Origin: Ruminococcus sp. AF46-10NS
Lineage (GTDB): Bacteria > Bacillota > Clostridia > Lachnospirales > Lachnospiraceae
DNA length: 64,000 nt
Reading direction: 5' to 3'
NCBI RefSeq assembly: GCF_003474435.1
Contig: NZ_QRNF01000006.1
Location: forward strand, 59,592 to 123,591
The notes under the pieces were generated by a model. The model saw only the letters and a list, made by a program, of their open reading frames with translations. It searched no databases and was not told the origin of the DNA. Position 1 is the first letter of the stretch. Each line of letters opens with the position of its first letter. A program made the translations under genes and the position numbers. Below, in pieces: positions 45,626-55,988 of this stretch.

Positions 45626-46615
45626 ATGACTGTAAAAGCAAGAATGCTGAAGCTTCTGGAGCAGCACGAGAATGAACTGATATCCGGAGAAGCGGCAGCA
45701 GCAGAACTGAACTGCACAAGAGCGGCCATCTGGAAAGCTGTGAAATCCCTTCGGGAAGAGGGATACACCATAGAAGCAGGACCAAACAAAGGCTATGTGC
45801 TTCGCGGCGGCAGCCGGTTATCTGAAGAAGGGATCCGGCTTTATCTCAATCATCCAGATGCTTCTGTAAAGATATACAGGGAACTGGATTCTACGAACAG
45901 AGCAGCCAAGGAGGCTGCATTTTCAGGAGAAGCAGGGCATGGCGCACTGATACTGGCGCGTCAGCAGAAAAATGGAAGAGGCCGGAGAGGCCGGAGTTTT
46001 TATTCCCCTGAAAATGCAGGACTGTATATGAGTATCGTTCTAAGACCGGAGCGAACGCTGAAGGAAGGACTCCTGATCACTACAGCAGCGGCAACTGCAG
46101 TTTACCGGGCTGTGAAGAAGATCTGTGGAATCGACCTCGGGATTAAATGGGTTAATGACCTGTATCTTCATGATAAGAAGGTGTGTGGGATACTGACGGA
46201 GGCTGTTACAGACTTTGAGAGTGGAAATATTGAGTTTGCTGTTGTGGGAATCGGTCTGAATCTGTATGCACCGGAAGACGGTTTTCCGGAAGAGATTCAG
46301 GGAACAGCAGGAGCATTGTTTGGAGGCAGGAAGGAAGCAGAACATATAAACTGCAGTCTTCTTGTTGCTGAGATCGTCAACCAGCTTCTTATGGAAGCAG
46401 AAACTCCGGAACTTTCCAGAGAATATACAGAAAATAATATCATTCCTGGAAATATGATCGTGATCACTGACGGAACGCGTACACGGGAAGCTTATGCGAA
46501 GACGATTGCTCCTGATGGAAGGCTGCTCGTGAGAGAACAGGATGGTTCAGAAACCCTGCTTTCTTATGGAGAAGTATCTGTGCGCTGGAAGCCGGAAGAA
46601 GATCAGTTAAATTAA
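45626..46615 (+). CDS. birA: biotin-[acetyl-CoA carboxylase] ligase / biotin repressor
   Basis: Attaches biotin to the AccB lysine and, in bifunctional members, represses biotin genes. The N-terminal HTH (SGEAAAAELNCTRAAIWKAVKSL) is followed by the ligase domain with ELDSTNRAAKE, QQKNGRGRRGRSF (biotinyl-AMP loop) and IKWVNDLYL, then a C-terminal SH3-like domain. About 329 aa. ATG 45626 or 45611 could be the start. The HTH makes it the regulatory type. No bio genes are in the window. Confidence 0.92.
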   Translation: MTVKARMLKLLEQHENELISGEAAAAELNCTRAAIWKAVKSLREEGYTIEAGPNKGYVLRGGSRLSEEGIRLYLNHPDASVKIYRELDSTNRAAKEAAFSGEAGHGALILARQQKNGRGRRGRSFYSPENAGLYMSIVLRPERTLKEGLLITTAAATAVYRAVKKICGIDLGIKWVNDLYLHDKKVCGILTEAVTDFESGNIEFAVVGIGLNLYAPEDGFPEEIQGTAGALFGGRKEAEHINCSLLVAEIVNQLLMEAETPELSREYTENNIIPGNMIVITDGTRTREAYAKTIAPDGRLLVREQDGSETLLSYGEVSVRWKPEEDQLN

Positions 46616-46672
46616 TTGTGCGTTTTGTATAAAAAAAAGATTCTTTTTTGTGCAAAACAGGCGAAAATAATA

Positions 46673-46700
46673 TTGACATTCTGGAAATGCGGAGTAAAAT
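46673..46700 (+). promoter_or_regulatory. promoter of the ATP synthase operon
   Basis: TTGACA (46673-46678), 16 bases, TAAAAT (46695-46700), about 75 bases ahead of atpB. Confidence 0.7.
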
Positions 46701-46775
46701 AAAGTCAACTACAAGGCGTGGTCATACCAATTATAAAAAGATGCGATCAGCGCCAAGAGAAAAGGAGGGAGAAAA

Positions 46776-47462
46776 ACGGGAGATTTATCAAGTACACTGG
46801 CAGAAGAACTAAACAGTAAGACAGCCTTTACCATTCCGGTGTTTGGTGGAATACCAATTGCAGAATGCGTGGTAGTCACATGGGTCATCATGGCGGTTCT
46901 TGTGATTCTGTCTCTGATCTTAGTTCGGAATCTCAGTGTGGAAAATCCGGGTAAGAAGCAGCTGCTTCTGGAGACCGGGGTAAGTTTTCTTCAGGATTTC
47001 TTCATGGGTATCCTTGGAGAAGAAGGCAAACAGTATGTGCCTTATTTGATGTCAACCGTAATTTACATCGGAATAGCCAATATCGCAGGCGTATTTGGTT
47101 TTACACCACCAACGAAGGACATGAACGTTACCATTGCGCTGGCGCTGATGAGCATTATTCTGATCGAGTATGCAGGCTTTCATAAAAGGGGACTGAAGGG
47201 TTTCCTGAAAAGCTTTGCGGAGCCGGTTCCGATCATGCTTCCGATCAACATTCTGGAAATAGCGATCAGACCTACATCTCTCTGCATGCGGTTGTTCGGT
47301 AATGTTCTGGGAAGCTTCGTAGTTATGAAGCTGCTGGAGTTTGTTTGTCCGGCCATTCTTCCCATACCATTCAGCCTGTATTTTGATTTCTTCGACGGAT
47401 TCATACAGGCGTATGTATTTGTATTCTTAACATCCTTGTTCATTAAGGAAGCAATTGAGTAG
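46776..47462 (+). CDS. atpB: ATP synthase subunit a (unusual start codon)
   Basis: Fo stator channel for protons. About five hydrophobic helices and the essential Arg in LCMRLFGNVLGSFVVMK are present. The first ordinary start, GTG 46839, has no ribosome site. AGGAGG at 46763-46768 points instead to ACG 46776, in frame, giving GDLSSTLAEELNSKTAFTIP before it, a sensible subunit-a N-terminus. So ACG is used as a start, or ATG was read as ACG. With it the protein is 228 aa. No atpI precedes it. Confidence 0.9.
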   Translation, partial: TGDLSSTLAEELNSKTAFTIPVFGGIPIAECVVVTWVIMAVLVILSLILVRNLSVENPGKKQLLLETGVSFLQDFFMGILGEEGKQYVPYLMSTVIYIGIANIAGVFGFTPPTKDMNVTIALALMSIILIEYAGFHKRGLKGFLKSFAEPVPIMLPINILEIAIRPTSLCMRLFGNVLGSFVVMKLLEFVCPAILPIPFSLYFDFFDGFIQAYVFVFLTSLFIKEAIE

Positions 47463-47524
47463 TGAAGCGGAAGATCCGCTTGATCTAAAAATGAAAAAAT
47501 TGTATTTTACAGGAGGAAAAAACT

Positions 47525-47743
47525 ATGTTAATCGCAATTGGTGCAGCTATCGCAGTTCTTACAGGTATTGGAGCAGGTATTGGTATCGGTCTTGCAACAT
47601 CTAAAGCAGTAGAAGCTATCGCAAGACAGCCAGAGGCAGAGAGCAAGATCAGTAAAGCACTTCTTCTTGGATGTGCTCTTGCAGAGGCAACAGCTATTTA
47701 CGGTTTCGTAATCGGTCTTCTGATCATCATCATGCTTGGCTAA
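47525..47743 (+). CDS. atpE: ATP synthase subunit c
   Basis: A 72-aa helical hairpin that forms the rotor ring. The loop ARQPEA and the ion-binding Glu in [11 protein letters not shown] are clear. At the two side positions that bind Na+ in Ilyobacter (Gln in helix 1, Ser after the Glu), this protein has Ile and Ala, so proton coupling is predicted. AGGAGG precedes the ATG. Confidence 0.94.
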   Translation: MLIAIGAAIAVLTGIGAGIGIGLATSKAVEAIARQPEAESKISKALLLGCALAEATAIYGFVIGLLIIIMLG

Positions 47744-47784
47744 TAGGTAAAGACGAGATACTAATTCAGGATTAAGAGAGGCAG

Positions 47785-48294
47785 GTGGACCAGGTGATTA
47801 AAATTGATATCAACCTTGTCTTTACTATTATAAACCTGATCGTTCTTTATCTTTTAATGAAGAAGTTCCTTTTCGGCCCGATCATTGGTGTTATGGAGAA
47901 GAGAAAAGCCATGATCGATGAGCAGTTTGCTTCAGCAGAGAAGACAACCACTGAAGCAAACCAGCTGAAAGGACAGTATGAGGATGCACTGAAATCTGCG
48001 AAGGAGGAATCCTTCAATATTGTAGAGCAGGCTAAGGACGAGGCAAAAGTACAGGCAGACAGCATCGTGAAGAGAGCTAATGATCAGGCTGGTCAGATTC
48101 TTGAGAAAGCAAGAAGAGATATCAGCACTGAGCAGGAAGCTGCTATGAAAGCGATGGAAGGCAAAGTGGCTGAGCTGGCAATGGATGCAGCATCCAGAAT
48201 CATGGGAAAAAAGAACGACGAAGCACAGGATATGTCCCTATATGACCAGTTTTTAGAAGGAGCAGGTGATCCTCATGACAGAGACGTCCATTAA
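47785..48294 (+). CDS. atpF: ATP synthase subunit b
   Basis: Peripheral stalk subunit, 169 aa: one N-terminal membrane helix (INLVFTIINLIVLYLLMKKF) and a long charged coiled coil rich in Ala, Glu and Lys. GTG 47785 starts it; a second GTG at 47794 is possible. Its end overlaps atpH by 20 bases. Confidence 0.92.
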   Translation: MDQVIKIDINLVFTIINLIVLYLLMKKFLFGPIIGVMEKRKAMIDEQFASAEKTTTEANQLKGQYEDALKSAKEESFNIVEQAKDEAKVQADSIVKRANDQAGQILEKARRDISTEQEAAMKAMEGKVAELAMDAASRIMGKKNDEAQDMSLYDQFLEGAGDPHDRDVH

Positions 48295-48778
48295 TTATGC
48301 AAAAGCATTATACGGTCTTTCTGTCCCGGGGGAGGCAATCTGCGAAACAGGAAGGATTTTTAAGAATACACCTGAGATAGGTAAGATGCTTGAAAATCCA
48401 CTTGTTTCCCTCAAAGAAAAAGAACAGGTAATAGAGCGGATTTTTCCGCAGGAAATGAAGAGCTTTCTTAAAGTAACGTGTAAGTATCAGAAGATTGACA
48501 GAATCGGAGAGATCCTTGAAGCTTATGATGCTTACAGCCGGGAACAGAAAGGAATTCTCAAGGCAGAGCTTCTTTATGTAACACGTCCTGCCGAAGAGCA
48601 GGAAAATAAGATGAAGGAGTTTCTCCGTAGCCAGTTTTCTGCCAGAGAAGTGGAACTTACCCTTACAGAGGATAAAAGCCTTGTAGGTGGATTTGTTCTC
48701 AGGGCAGGAGATCGTGAGTACGACTGGAGCCTCATCGGACGTTATAAGAAACTGAAACAGAAATTAACCCGGAGGTGA
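48275..48778 (+). CDS. atpH: ATP synthase subunit delta
   Basis: Connects the peripheral stalk to F1. The 167-aa protein has an N-terminal helical domain (NYAKALYGL) and the conserved C-terminal LVGGFVLRAGDREYDWSL. ATG 48275 follows AGGTGAT; a GTG at 48266 is an alternative. Confidence 0.92.
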   Translation: MTETSINYAKALYGLSVPGEAICETGRIFKNTPEIGKMLENPLVSLKEKEQVIERIFPQEMKSFLKVTCKYQKIDRIGEILEAYDAYSREQKGILKAELLYVTRPAEEQENKMKEFLRSQFSAREVELTLTEDKSLVGGFVLRAGDREYDWSLIGRYKKLKQKLTRR

Positions 48779-48785
48779 AATTGAA

Positions 48786-50293
48786 TTGGGTGCAATAAAT
48801 CCAGATGAAATCATTTCGATTCTCAAGGAAGAAATAAAGAACTATGACGAAATCAGCAAGGACCAGGAAGTAGGCACTGTCATCTCCGTGGGAGATGGTA
48901 TCGCAACTGTTTATGGCATCGATCATGCCATGTACGGTGAGGTCGTGACCTCGAGAATGGTCTGAAAGGTATGGTACAGGATGTCCGTGCCAACAGCATG
49001 GGATGTATTCTTTTCGGAAAGGATACAGGAATCAAGGAAGGCACCAAGGTTGCCAGAACTGGCAAGCAGGCAGGTATTCCGGTAGGGGATAAATTTATCG
49101 GAAGAATCGTGAACGCACTTGGTGAGCCTATTGATGGAAAGGGAGAGATCCAGGCAGAGGAATACCGCCCGATCGAGAACCCGGCTCCTGGAATCATTGA
49201 CCGTAAGTCTGTAACTGTACCTCTGGAAACAGGAATCCTTTCCATTGATTCCATGTTCCCAATCGGCCGTGGACAGCGAGAGCTGATCATCGGCGACAGA
49301 CAGACAGGTAAAACATCCATCGCAACCGATACGATCATCAACCAGAAAGGTAAGGATGTGATCTGTATCTATGTTGCCATCGGACAGAAAGCTTCTACCG
49401 TTGCAAAGGTAGTTTCCAATCTTGAAAAATACGGTGCAATGGAGTATACAACCGTATTCTCCGCAACAGCCAGCGACTGTGCACCGCTTCAGTATATTGC
49501 TCCTTATGCTGGTACTGCTCTTGCAGAGTATTTCATGTATCAGGGTAAAGACGTACTGATCGTATATGATGATCTTTCCAAGCATGCAGTGGCATATCGT
49601 GCATTGTCACTTCTGCTTGAGCGTTCTCCGGGACGTGAGGCATATCCTGGTGACGTATTCTATCTTCATTCCAGACTTCTGGAGCGTTCCAGCCGTCTGA
49701 GTGAAGAGGCAGGCGGCGGATCCATTACGGCACTTCCGATCATCGAGACACAGGCAGGTGATGTATCTGCATACATTCCTACAAACGTAATTTCCATCAC
49801 AGATGGTCAGATCTTCCTGGAAAGTGATCTGTTCTTCTCAGGTATGCGTCCAGCAGTCAATGTTGGTCTTTCCGTATCCCGTGTTGGTGGTGCTGCACAG
49901 ACCAAGGCTATGAAGAAAGCTTCCGGTAGTGTACGTATCGACCTGGCACAGTACAGAGAGATGGAAGTGTTCACCCAGTTCAGTTCAGATCTGGATGAGG
50001 CTACAACTGCACAGCTGAAATACGGAAGCTGTCTGATGGAGCTTCTGAAACAGCCACTCTGCAGCCCGTTAAGTCTTCATCAGCAGGTAATTACGCTCTG
50101 CGTTGCGACTCACAAGCTGATGGTAGATGTAGAAAAGAAAGAGATCAAGAAATATCAGAAGGATCTTCTGGAGTACTTTGATAATGTATATCCTGAGATC
50201 GGCAAAGAGATCGAGACTACAAAGCAGCTCTCTGATGAGCTTGTAGAGAAAATCGTAAAGGCGGCAGAAGAATTCAGAGATAAGAGCAGGTAG
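48786..50293 (+). CDS. atpA: ATP synthase subunit alpha (one frameshift)
   Basis: Non-catalytic F1 nucleotide-binding subunit. The start is TTG 48786 after [20 protein letters not shown]. The frame breaks at GTGACCTCGAGAATGG near 48950. One extra base (ACC CTC GAG or ACC TTC GAG) joins GEVVT to [15 protein letters not shown] and gives 502 aa, the family length. Walker A is GDRQTGKT. The downstream piece alone is open from 48971. An essential gene in an intact operon, so sequence error is the likely cause. Confidence 0.93.
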
Positions 50294-50301
50294 GTGTTGA
50301 T

Positions 50302-52595
<2,294 letters not shown>

Positions 52596-52604
52596 GGAGC
52601 GGCT

Positions 52605-53012
52605 ATGAGTGAGACATTTGGCCTGGAAATCTATGCCAGCAATAAACTGGCTTACGCAGGACGTGCCCAGAAGCTTATAATCCCGGCAGTGGATGGTGAG
52701 CAGGGATTTCTTGCTCATCATGCAAATGTCGTAGCAGCCATCATTCCCGGTGAGATGCGTTTTGAGGATGCAGAAGGCAATGAGCATATTTTTGCAGTGA
52801 GCAGCGGTTTTGTTGAGATGATCAATAACCGTGCCAAACTGTTCTGCCTCAGCGTAGAGAGCCCGGAGGAGATTGATATCCGCCGTGCCCAGGAAGCCAA
52901 GGAGCGTGCAGAAGAGCAGCTTCGTCAGAAGCAGAGCATCCAGGAGTATCATATGAACCAGATGGCTCTTGCGAGAGCGATGACACGTCTTAAAGTAACA
53001 CATAAGCAGTAA
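52605..53012 (+). CDS. atpC: ATP synthase subunit epsilon
   Basis: Regulatory rotor subunit, 135 aa, with an N-terminal beta-sandwich (DGEQGFLAHHANVVAAIIPGEM) and a C-terminal helical hairpin (AQEAKERAEEQLRQK). It ends the atp operon. Confidence 0.94.
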   Translation: MSETFGLEIYASNKLAYAGRAQKLIIPAVDGEQGFLAHHANVVAAIIPGEMRFEDAEGNEHIFAVSSGFVEMINNRAKLFCLSVESPEEIDIRRAQEAKERAEEQLRQKQSIQEYHMNQMALARAMTRLKVTHKQ

Positions 53013-53026
53013 AAAATATATTACAG

Positions 53027-53148
53027 AAAGCACCTGTTGAATAGTAAAATGAACGTAGATCATAAGTTGGTTACGTTTATGACCATGTGACAGAGCGGAA
53101 CGAGAACAGTCGCTTTGTACAGAGAATATTCAAAAGGTGCTTTTTTAT
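53027..53148 (+). terminator. atp operon terminator with a repeat inside its loop (copy 5)
   Basis: AAAGCACCTGTTGAATA (53027-53043) pairs at 16 of 17 positions with 53126-53142, followed by a T-run. The 82-base loop holds TGAACGTA...TACGTTTATGACCATG and AGCG...CGCT, the interspersed repeat also seen near 27.0 and 42.7 kb. Confidence 0.7.
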
Positions 53149-53197
53149 TATACTGATATAAAAAAGCCGGAGTATGTAAAGAAAAAGGAGGAGAAGA

Positions 53198-54046
53198 ATG
53201 AAGAAAGGAAGAGCGAAAAAGTTACTGGGCATCTGTATTTTTCTTATGGGTCTCATGATCTTTTCCGTACTGCCAGTGCAGGCGGCAGCACCCAGGATGT
53301 ATACAATTCAGCCGGGAAAAACCTGGACAAGATATGATATCACCGGCGATGGAAAGAAAGACAGGATTAAGGTTGTCCGGAGAAAAAGTCAGTACGATGG
53401 GTGCTGGAACGGTGCAGATATTTATGTAAATAATACAAAAGTCTGTGCAATAAATAAAACTTTTATGGATATGTCCATTCGTATTATTACATTATCTAAT
53501 GGAAAACCTTTCCTGTGTCTGAGAGGTGGTACGGATAATGATATCAGTGTATTCCACGGACTTTATCAGTACCGTAACGGAAAAATCGTTCAGGTTGTAA
53601 ATTTCATTAATGAAACATATGGACGACCGGTAAATGAAGCGAAAATTTACCTGCGTGGTAATACAATTCGTGTAAGAACGGAGGCTATGTCATATTCTCT
53701 TGGATATTGTACAACAGAATTTACGTACAAATATCAGAAAGGAACATTACTTCGTACATCCAATTACGGAAAATATACAAAACTTAATGCTGCTAACAAG
53801 AGAACAGGACTTTTTGCAGCGGCAAAGAACATACAGGCGTACACAACTCCTACCTCCGGAAGTAAAGCATTTGTGATCCGCAAGAATACTGGCGTGAAAA
53901 TTCTGAATTTCTGGACCACTGGGAATAAGATGTATATCCGTGTGAAAAATGGTTCCAAAACAGGCTGGATCAAAGCCGTAACATTTAAGGAATCACAGGG
54001 CTATGCAGGGTCACCGCAGTTTTCCAGGGTTATGTATACGGGATGA
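53198..54046 (+). CDS. secreted protein with C-terminal SH3-like domain
   Basis: A 282-aa exported protein. The signal peptide (KKLLGICIFLMGLMIFSVLP, cut near VQA-AA) is followed by an unassigned beta-rich part with a DITGDGKKDRIKV calcium-like repeat, and a C-terminal bacterial SH3-type segment (about 205-265, ending GSKTGWIKAV). It may bind cell wall. AAAGGAGGAG precedes the ATG. Confidence 0.75.
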   Translation: MKKGRAKKLLGICIFLMGLMIFSVLPVQAAAPRMYTIQPGKTWTRYDITGDGKKDRIKVVRRKSQYDGCWNGADIYVNNTKVCAINKTFMDMSIRIITLSNGKPFLCLRGGTDNDISVFHGLYQYRNGKIVQVVNFINETYGRPVNEAKIYLRGNTIRVRTEAMSYSLGYCTTEFTYKYQKGTLLRTSNYGKYTKLNAANKRTGLFAAAKNIQAYTTPTSGSKAFVIRKNTGVKILNFWTTGNKMYIRVKNGSKTGWIKAVTFKESQGYAGSPQFSRVMYTG

Positions 54047-54054
54047 TGAAAATA

Positions 54055-54091
54055 AAAAGATCCGTTGTCGGAAGACAGCGGATCTTTTTTT
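54055..54091. terminator. bidirectional terminator
   Basis: AAAAGATCCGTTGTC-GGAA-GACAGCGGATCTTTTTTT, serving the SH3-protein gene and the convergent membrane-protein gene. Confidence 0.9.
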
Positions 54092-54096
54092 GGAAG

Positions 54097-54816
54097 TTAC
54101 TGCTTATCAGAGGAAGAGGTATCTTCCTTATTTTCGGAAAGGACAGTTTTTTCAGAAGGAATACTATTTTCAGAAGAAATATTGTCCTGAGAAGAAAACG
54201 CCTCAGGATTTTTTTCAGCAGTTGCTGAATTATCATCCAGGGAAGTTATTTGCTGATATGGACGGTACGGTTCCCAGTAATGCTCATCTTTATTTTTTTC
54301 TTCCTCCAGTTTCTTTTTTTGTTGAGTGAGCAGATAAATACCTGCAGCAATGATACCGATAGCAATGGCAATCTGAGGAAGACTGTTGCAGATATTGTAT
54401 ACATAGTCTTCCAGATCATATGGTACAATCAGGTACAGAAGACTTGTGAAACGACTCCACAGGATACAGATACCAAACAGGATCAGGATCCAGGCAGTTG
54501 TATTCCGATGTTTTTGTAAGAATTTCCCGATATCACCGGAAAATTGATCCATGTGAAGAATGTAATTATCATCTACAGAGTAAAATTCTTCTTCTGACAG
54601 TGACTTCAGATTATGGACATTGAAAAAACTGTAGAACCATATCACAGGGAGAAACATGGCCAGCCATCCAAGGCCGGTAATGGAGGCCAGCGCAATTGCT
54701 CCCCAGAACAGCAGCATAATACTGATTCCCTGTTTTTTGAATCCCATGTACATTTCTCCGGCACCGGGGATCAGGGAAAAGATAAATACCCAGAAACCAT
54801 GTTTTTGTTTTTTCAT
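54097..54816 (-). CDS. multi-pass membrane protein, sigma-operon member
   Basis: A 239-aa protein with hydrophobic segments at about 8-60 (including a TM2-like IPGAGEMYMGFKKQG), 105-130 and 145-170, then a hydrophilic Ser/Glu-rich tail. GGAGG precedes the ATG. It lies 4 bases after the anti-sigma gene, so it probably belongs to the same envelope-stress unit. Function unknown. Confidence 0.7.
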   Translation of the reverse strand: MKKQKHGFWVFIFSLIPGAGEMYMGFKKQGISIMLLFWGAIALASITGLGWLAMFLPVIWFYSFFNVHNLKSLSEEEFYSVDDNYILHMDQFSGDIGKFLQKHRNTTAWILILFGICILWSRFTSLLYLIVPYDLEDYVYNICNSLPQIAIAIGIIAAGIYLLTQQKKKLEEEKNKDEHYWEPYRPYQQITSLDDNSATAEKNPEAFSSQDNISSENSIPSEKTVLSENKEDTSSSDKQ

Positions 54817-54820
54817 ATAT

Positions 54821-55315
54821 TTACTTGCCTCCGTTTATAATTTTATTCGTAAGATCACTCAGATTATCACTGATATTCTGAGAATTTTCACTGAGCTGGG
54901 AACCTACCTTCCTGGAAAGCTGGCTCAGATTGAAACCAATGTCAAAGGAAGAGGATATCTTAGCTTTTGTTCCCGGTGAAGTATGAAGAGTTGTAAAATC
55001 TGTCTGTGATACAGAAAAAAGCATGATCAGCGCAACACCCATACCCACTGCAGTACGTAAGCCTGTGCAAAGAAGCTTCATCCAGTAAGCAGTTTCATGT
55101 ATTTTTCTGGAAGTTTGAATTTCAGGAGAAGCTGCTTTTTTCAGAATTTCATCCTGAAGATAGGCAGGAGCGTGTTCAGAAGATGTTTCCTCATCCTGAA
55201 TCATCTGTTCCAGACAGAAATCGCATTGCTCCATATGTTCCAGAAAATGGATCATTTCATCAGTATTCATAGCTCCATCCTGGAATTTCTGTAATTCATC
55301 CGATGGTATATGCAT
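54821..55315 (-). CDS. anti-sigma factor with zinc-finger motif
   Basis: A 164-aa protein. The N-terminal zinc-binding motif HMEQCDFC (H-x3-C-x2-C) is that of ZAS-type anti-sigma factors; a membrane helix lies at about 85-105 (TAVGMGVALIMLFSV), with an extracellular tail. It would hold the co-encoded ECF sigma factor inactive at the membrane. Its ATG directly follows the sigma stop (TAGATG). Confidence 0.82.
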   Translation of the reverse strand: MHIPSDELQKFQDGAMNTDEMIHFLEHMEQCDFCLEQMIQDEETSSEHAPAYLQDEILKKAASPEIQTSRKIHETAYWMKLLCTGLRTAVGMGVALIMLFSVSQTDFTTLHTSPGTKAKISSSFDIGFNLSQLSRKVGSQLSENSQNISDNLSDLTNKIINGGK

Positions 55316-55819
55316 CTAATCACTCCTTTCCAGCAGTGCCTTCAGCATGGATCTGGCACGGTAGATCTGCGTCTGGACTGTTTTTGTATTTTTGTTCTGT
55401 GAAGCTGCAATCTCGGCTGCAGTTTTTTCTTCACAGAAATGAGCGGTGGCTACTTCTCTGTAGGGACTTTTCAGATCAGAACAAAGCTGTCGGATCTGAT
55501 TCTGGAAATCTTTGTCCAGGCAGGCCTCTTCGGGGGAGGATTCTTTATCATGGAGCTGCTCAAAATAAGTATCCTCTGTGGGAATGGTACGTCTGCCGGC
55601 AGCCTTCAGGTGATCCAGGCATTTTCGAACTGCGATTTTGCTGAGCCAGGCTTTTTCGTAAGTACCATCAAAACGGGAGAGATTTTTGTACGCGGAAAGA
55701 AAAACATCCTGTGTCAGATCCTCGGCGTCAAACGGATTGCCCACCGATTTCAGACAAATGGAAAATATTAAATTTTGGTATGTATGTATCAGATATTCCA
55801 GATATTCTTCCCGTGTAAT
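55316..55819 (-). CDS. ECF RNA polymerase sigma factor (unusual start codon)
   Basis: Sigma-70 region 2 (YQNLIFSICLKSVGNPFDAEDLTQDVFLSAYKNL in part) and region 4 (EEKTAAEIAASQNKNTKTVQTQIYRA) are clear. The first ordinary start at 55744 would cut into region 2. AAAGGAG at about 55828-55833 instead points to ATT 55819, 8 bases away, adding TREEYLEYLIHTYQNLIFS and giving 167 aa, the usual ECF length. So ATT is used, or an ATG was misread. It is followed by its anti-sigma factor. Confidence 0.83.
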   Translation of the reverse strand: MTREEYLEYLIHTYQNLIFSICLKSVGNPFDAEDLTQDVFLSAYKNLSRFDGTYEKAWLSKIAVRKCLDHLKAAGRRTIPTEDTYFEQLHDKESSPEEACLDKDFQNQIRQLCSDLKSPYREVATAHFCEEKTAAEIAASQNKNTKTVQTQIYRARSMLKALLERSD

Positions 55820-55988
55820 GTGATCAGCTCCTTTCTCGTCCCGTTCACTTATTATAACGCGTAAGACGGGGATAAAACTTCATTTTTTAAAAGCAATTTT
55901 TGAAAAAATTAGAATTCTTATAGCAGGGAGCCACAAATTGGTCTATACTATAAAACGTTAAAGCAGAGATGCAGAAAGGATGAGATAA

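Noticed and set aside
47525..47743. Sodium-specific ATP synthase
   Set aside because: Two of the usual Na+ ligands in subunit c are replaced by Ile and Ala.
6207..48950. Phase variation as the cause of the frameshifts
   Set aside because: The affected runs are only two to six bases long and several genes are essential, so slipped-strand switching is unlikely.
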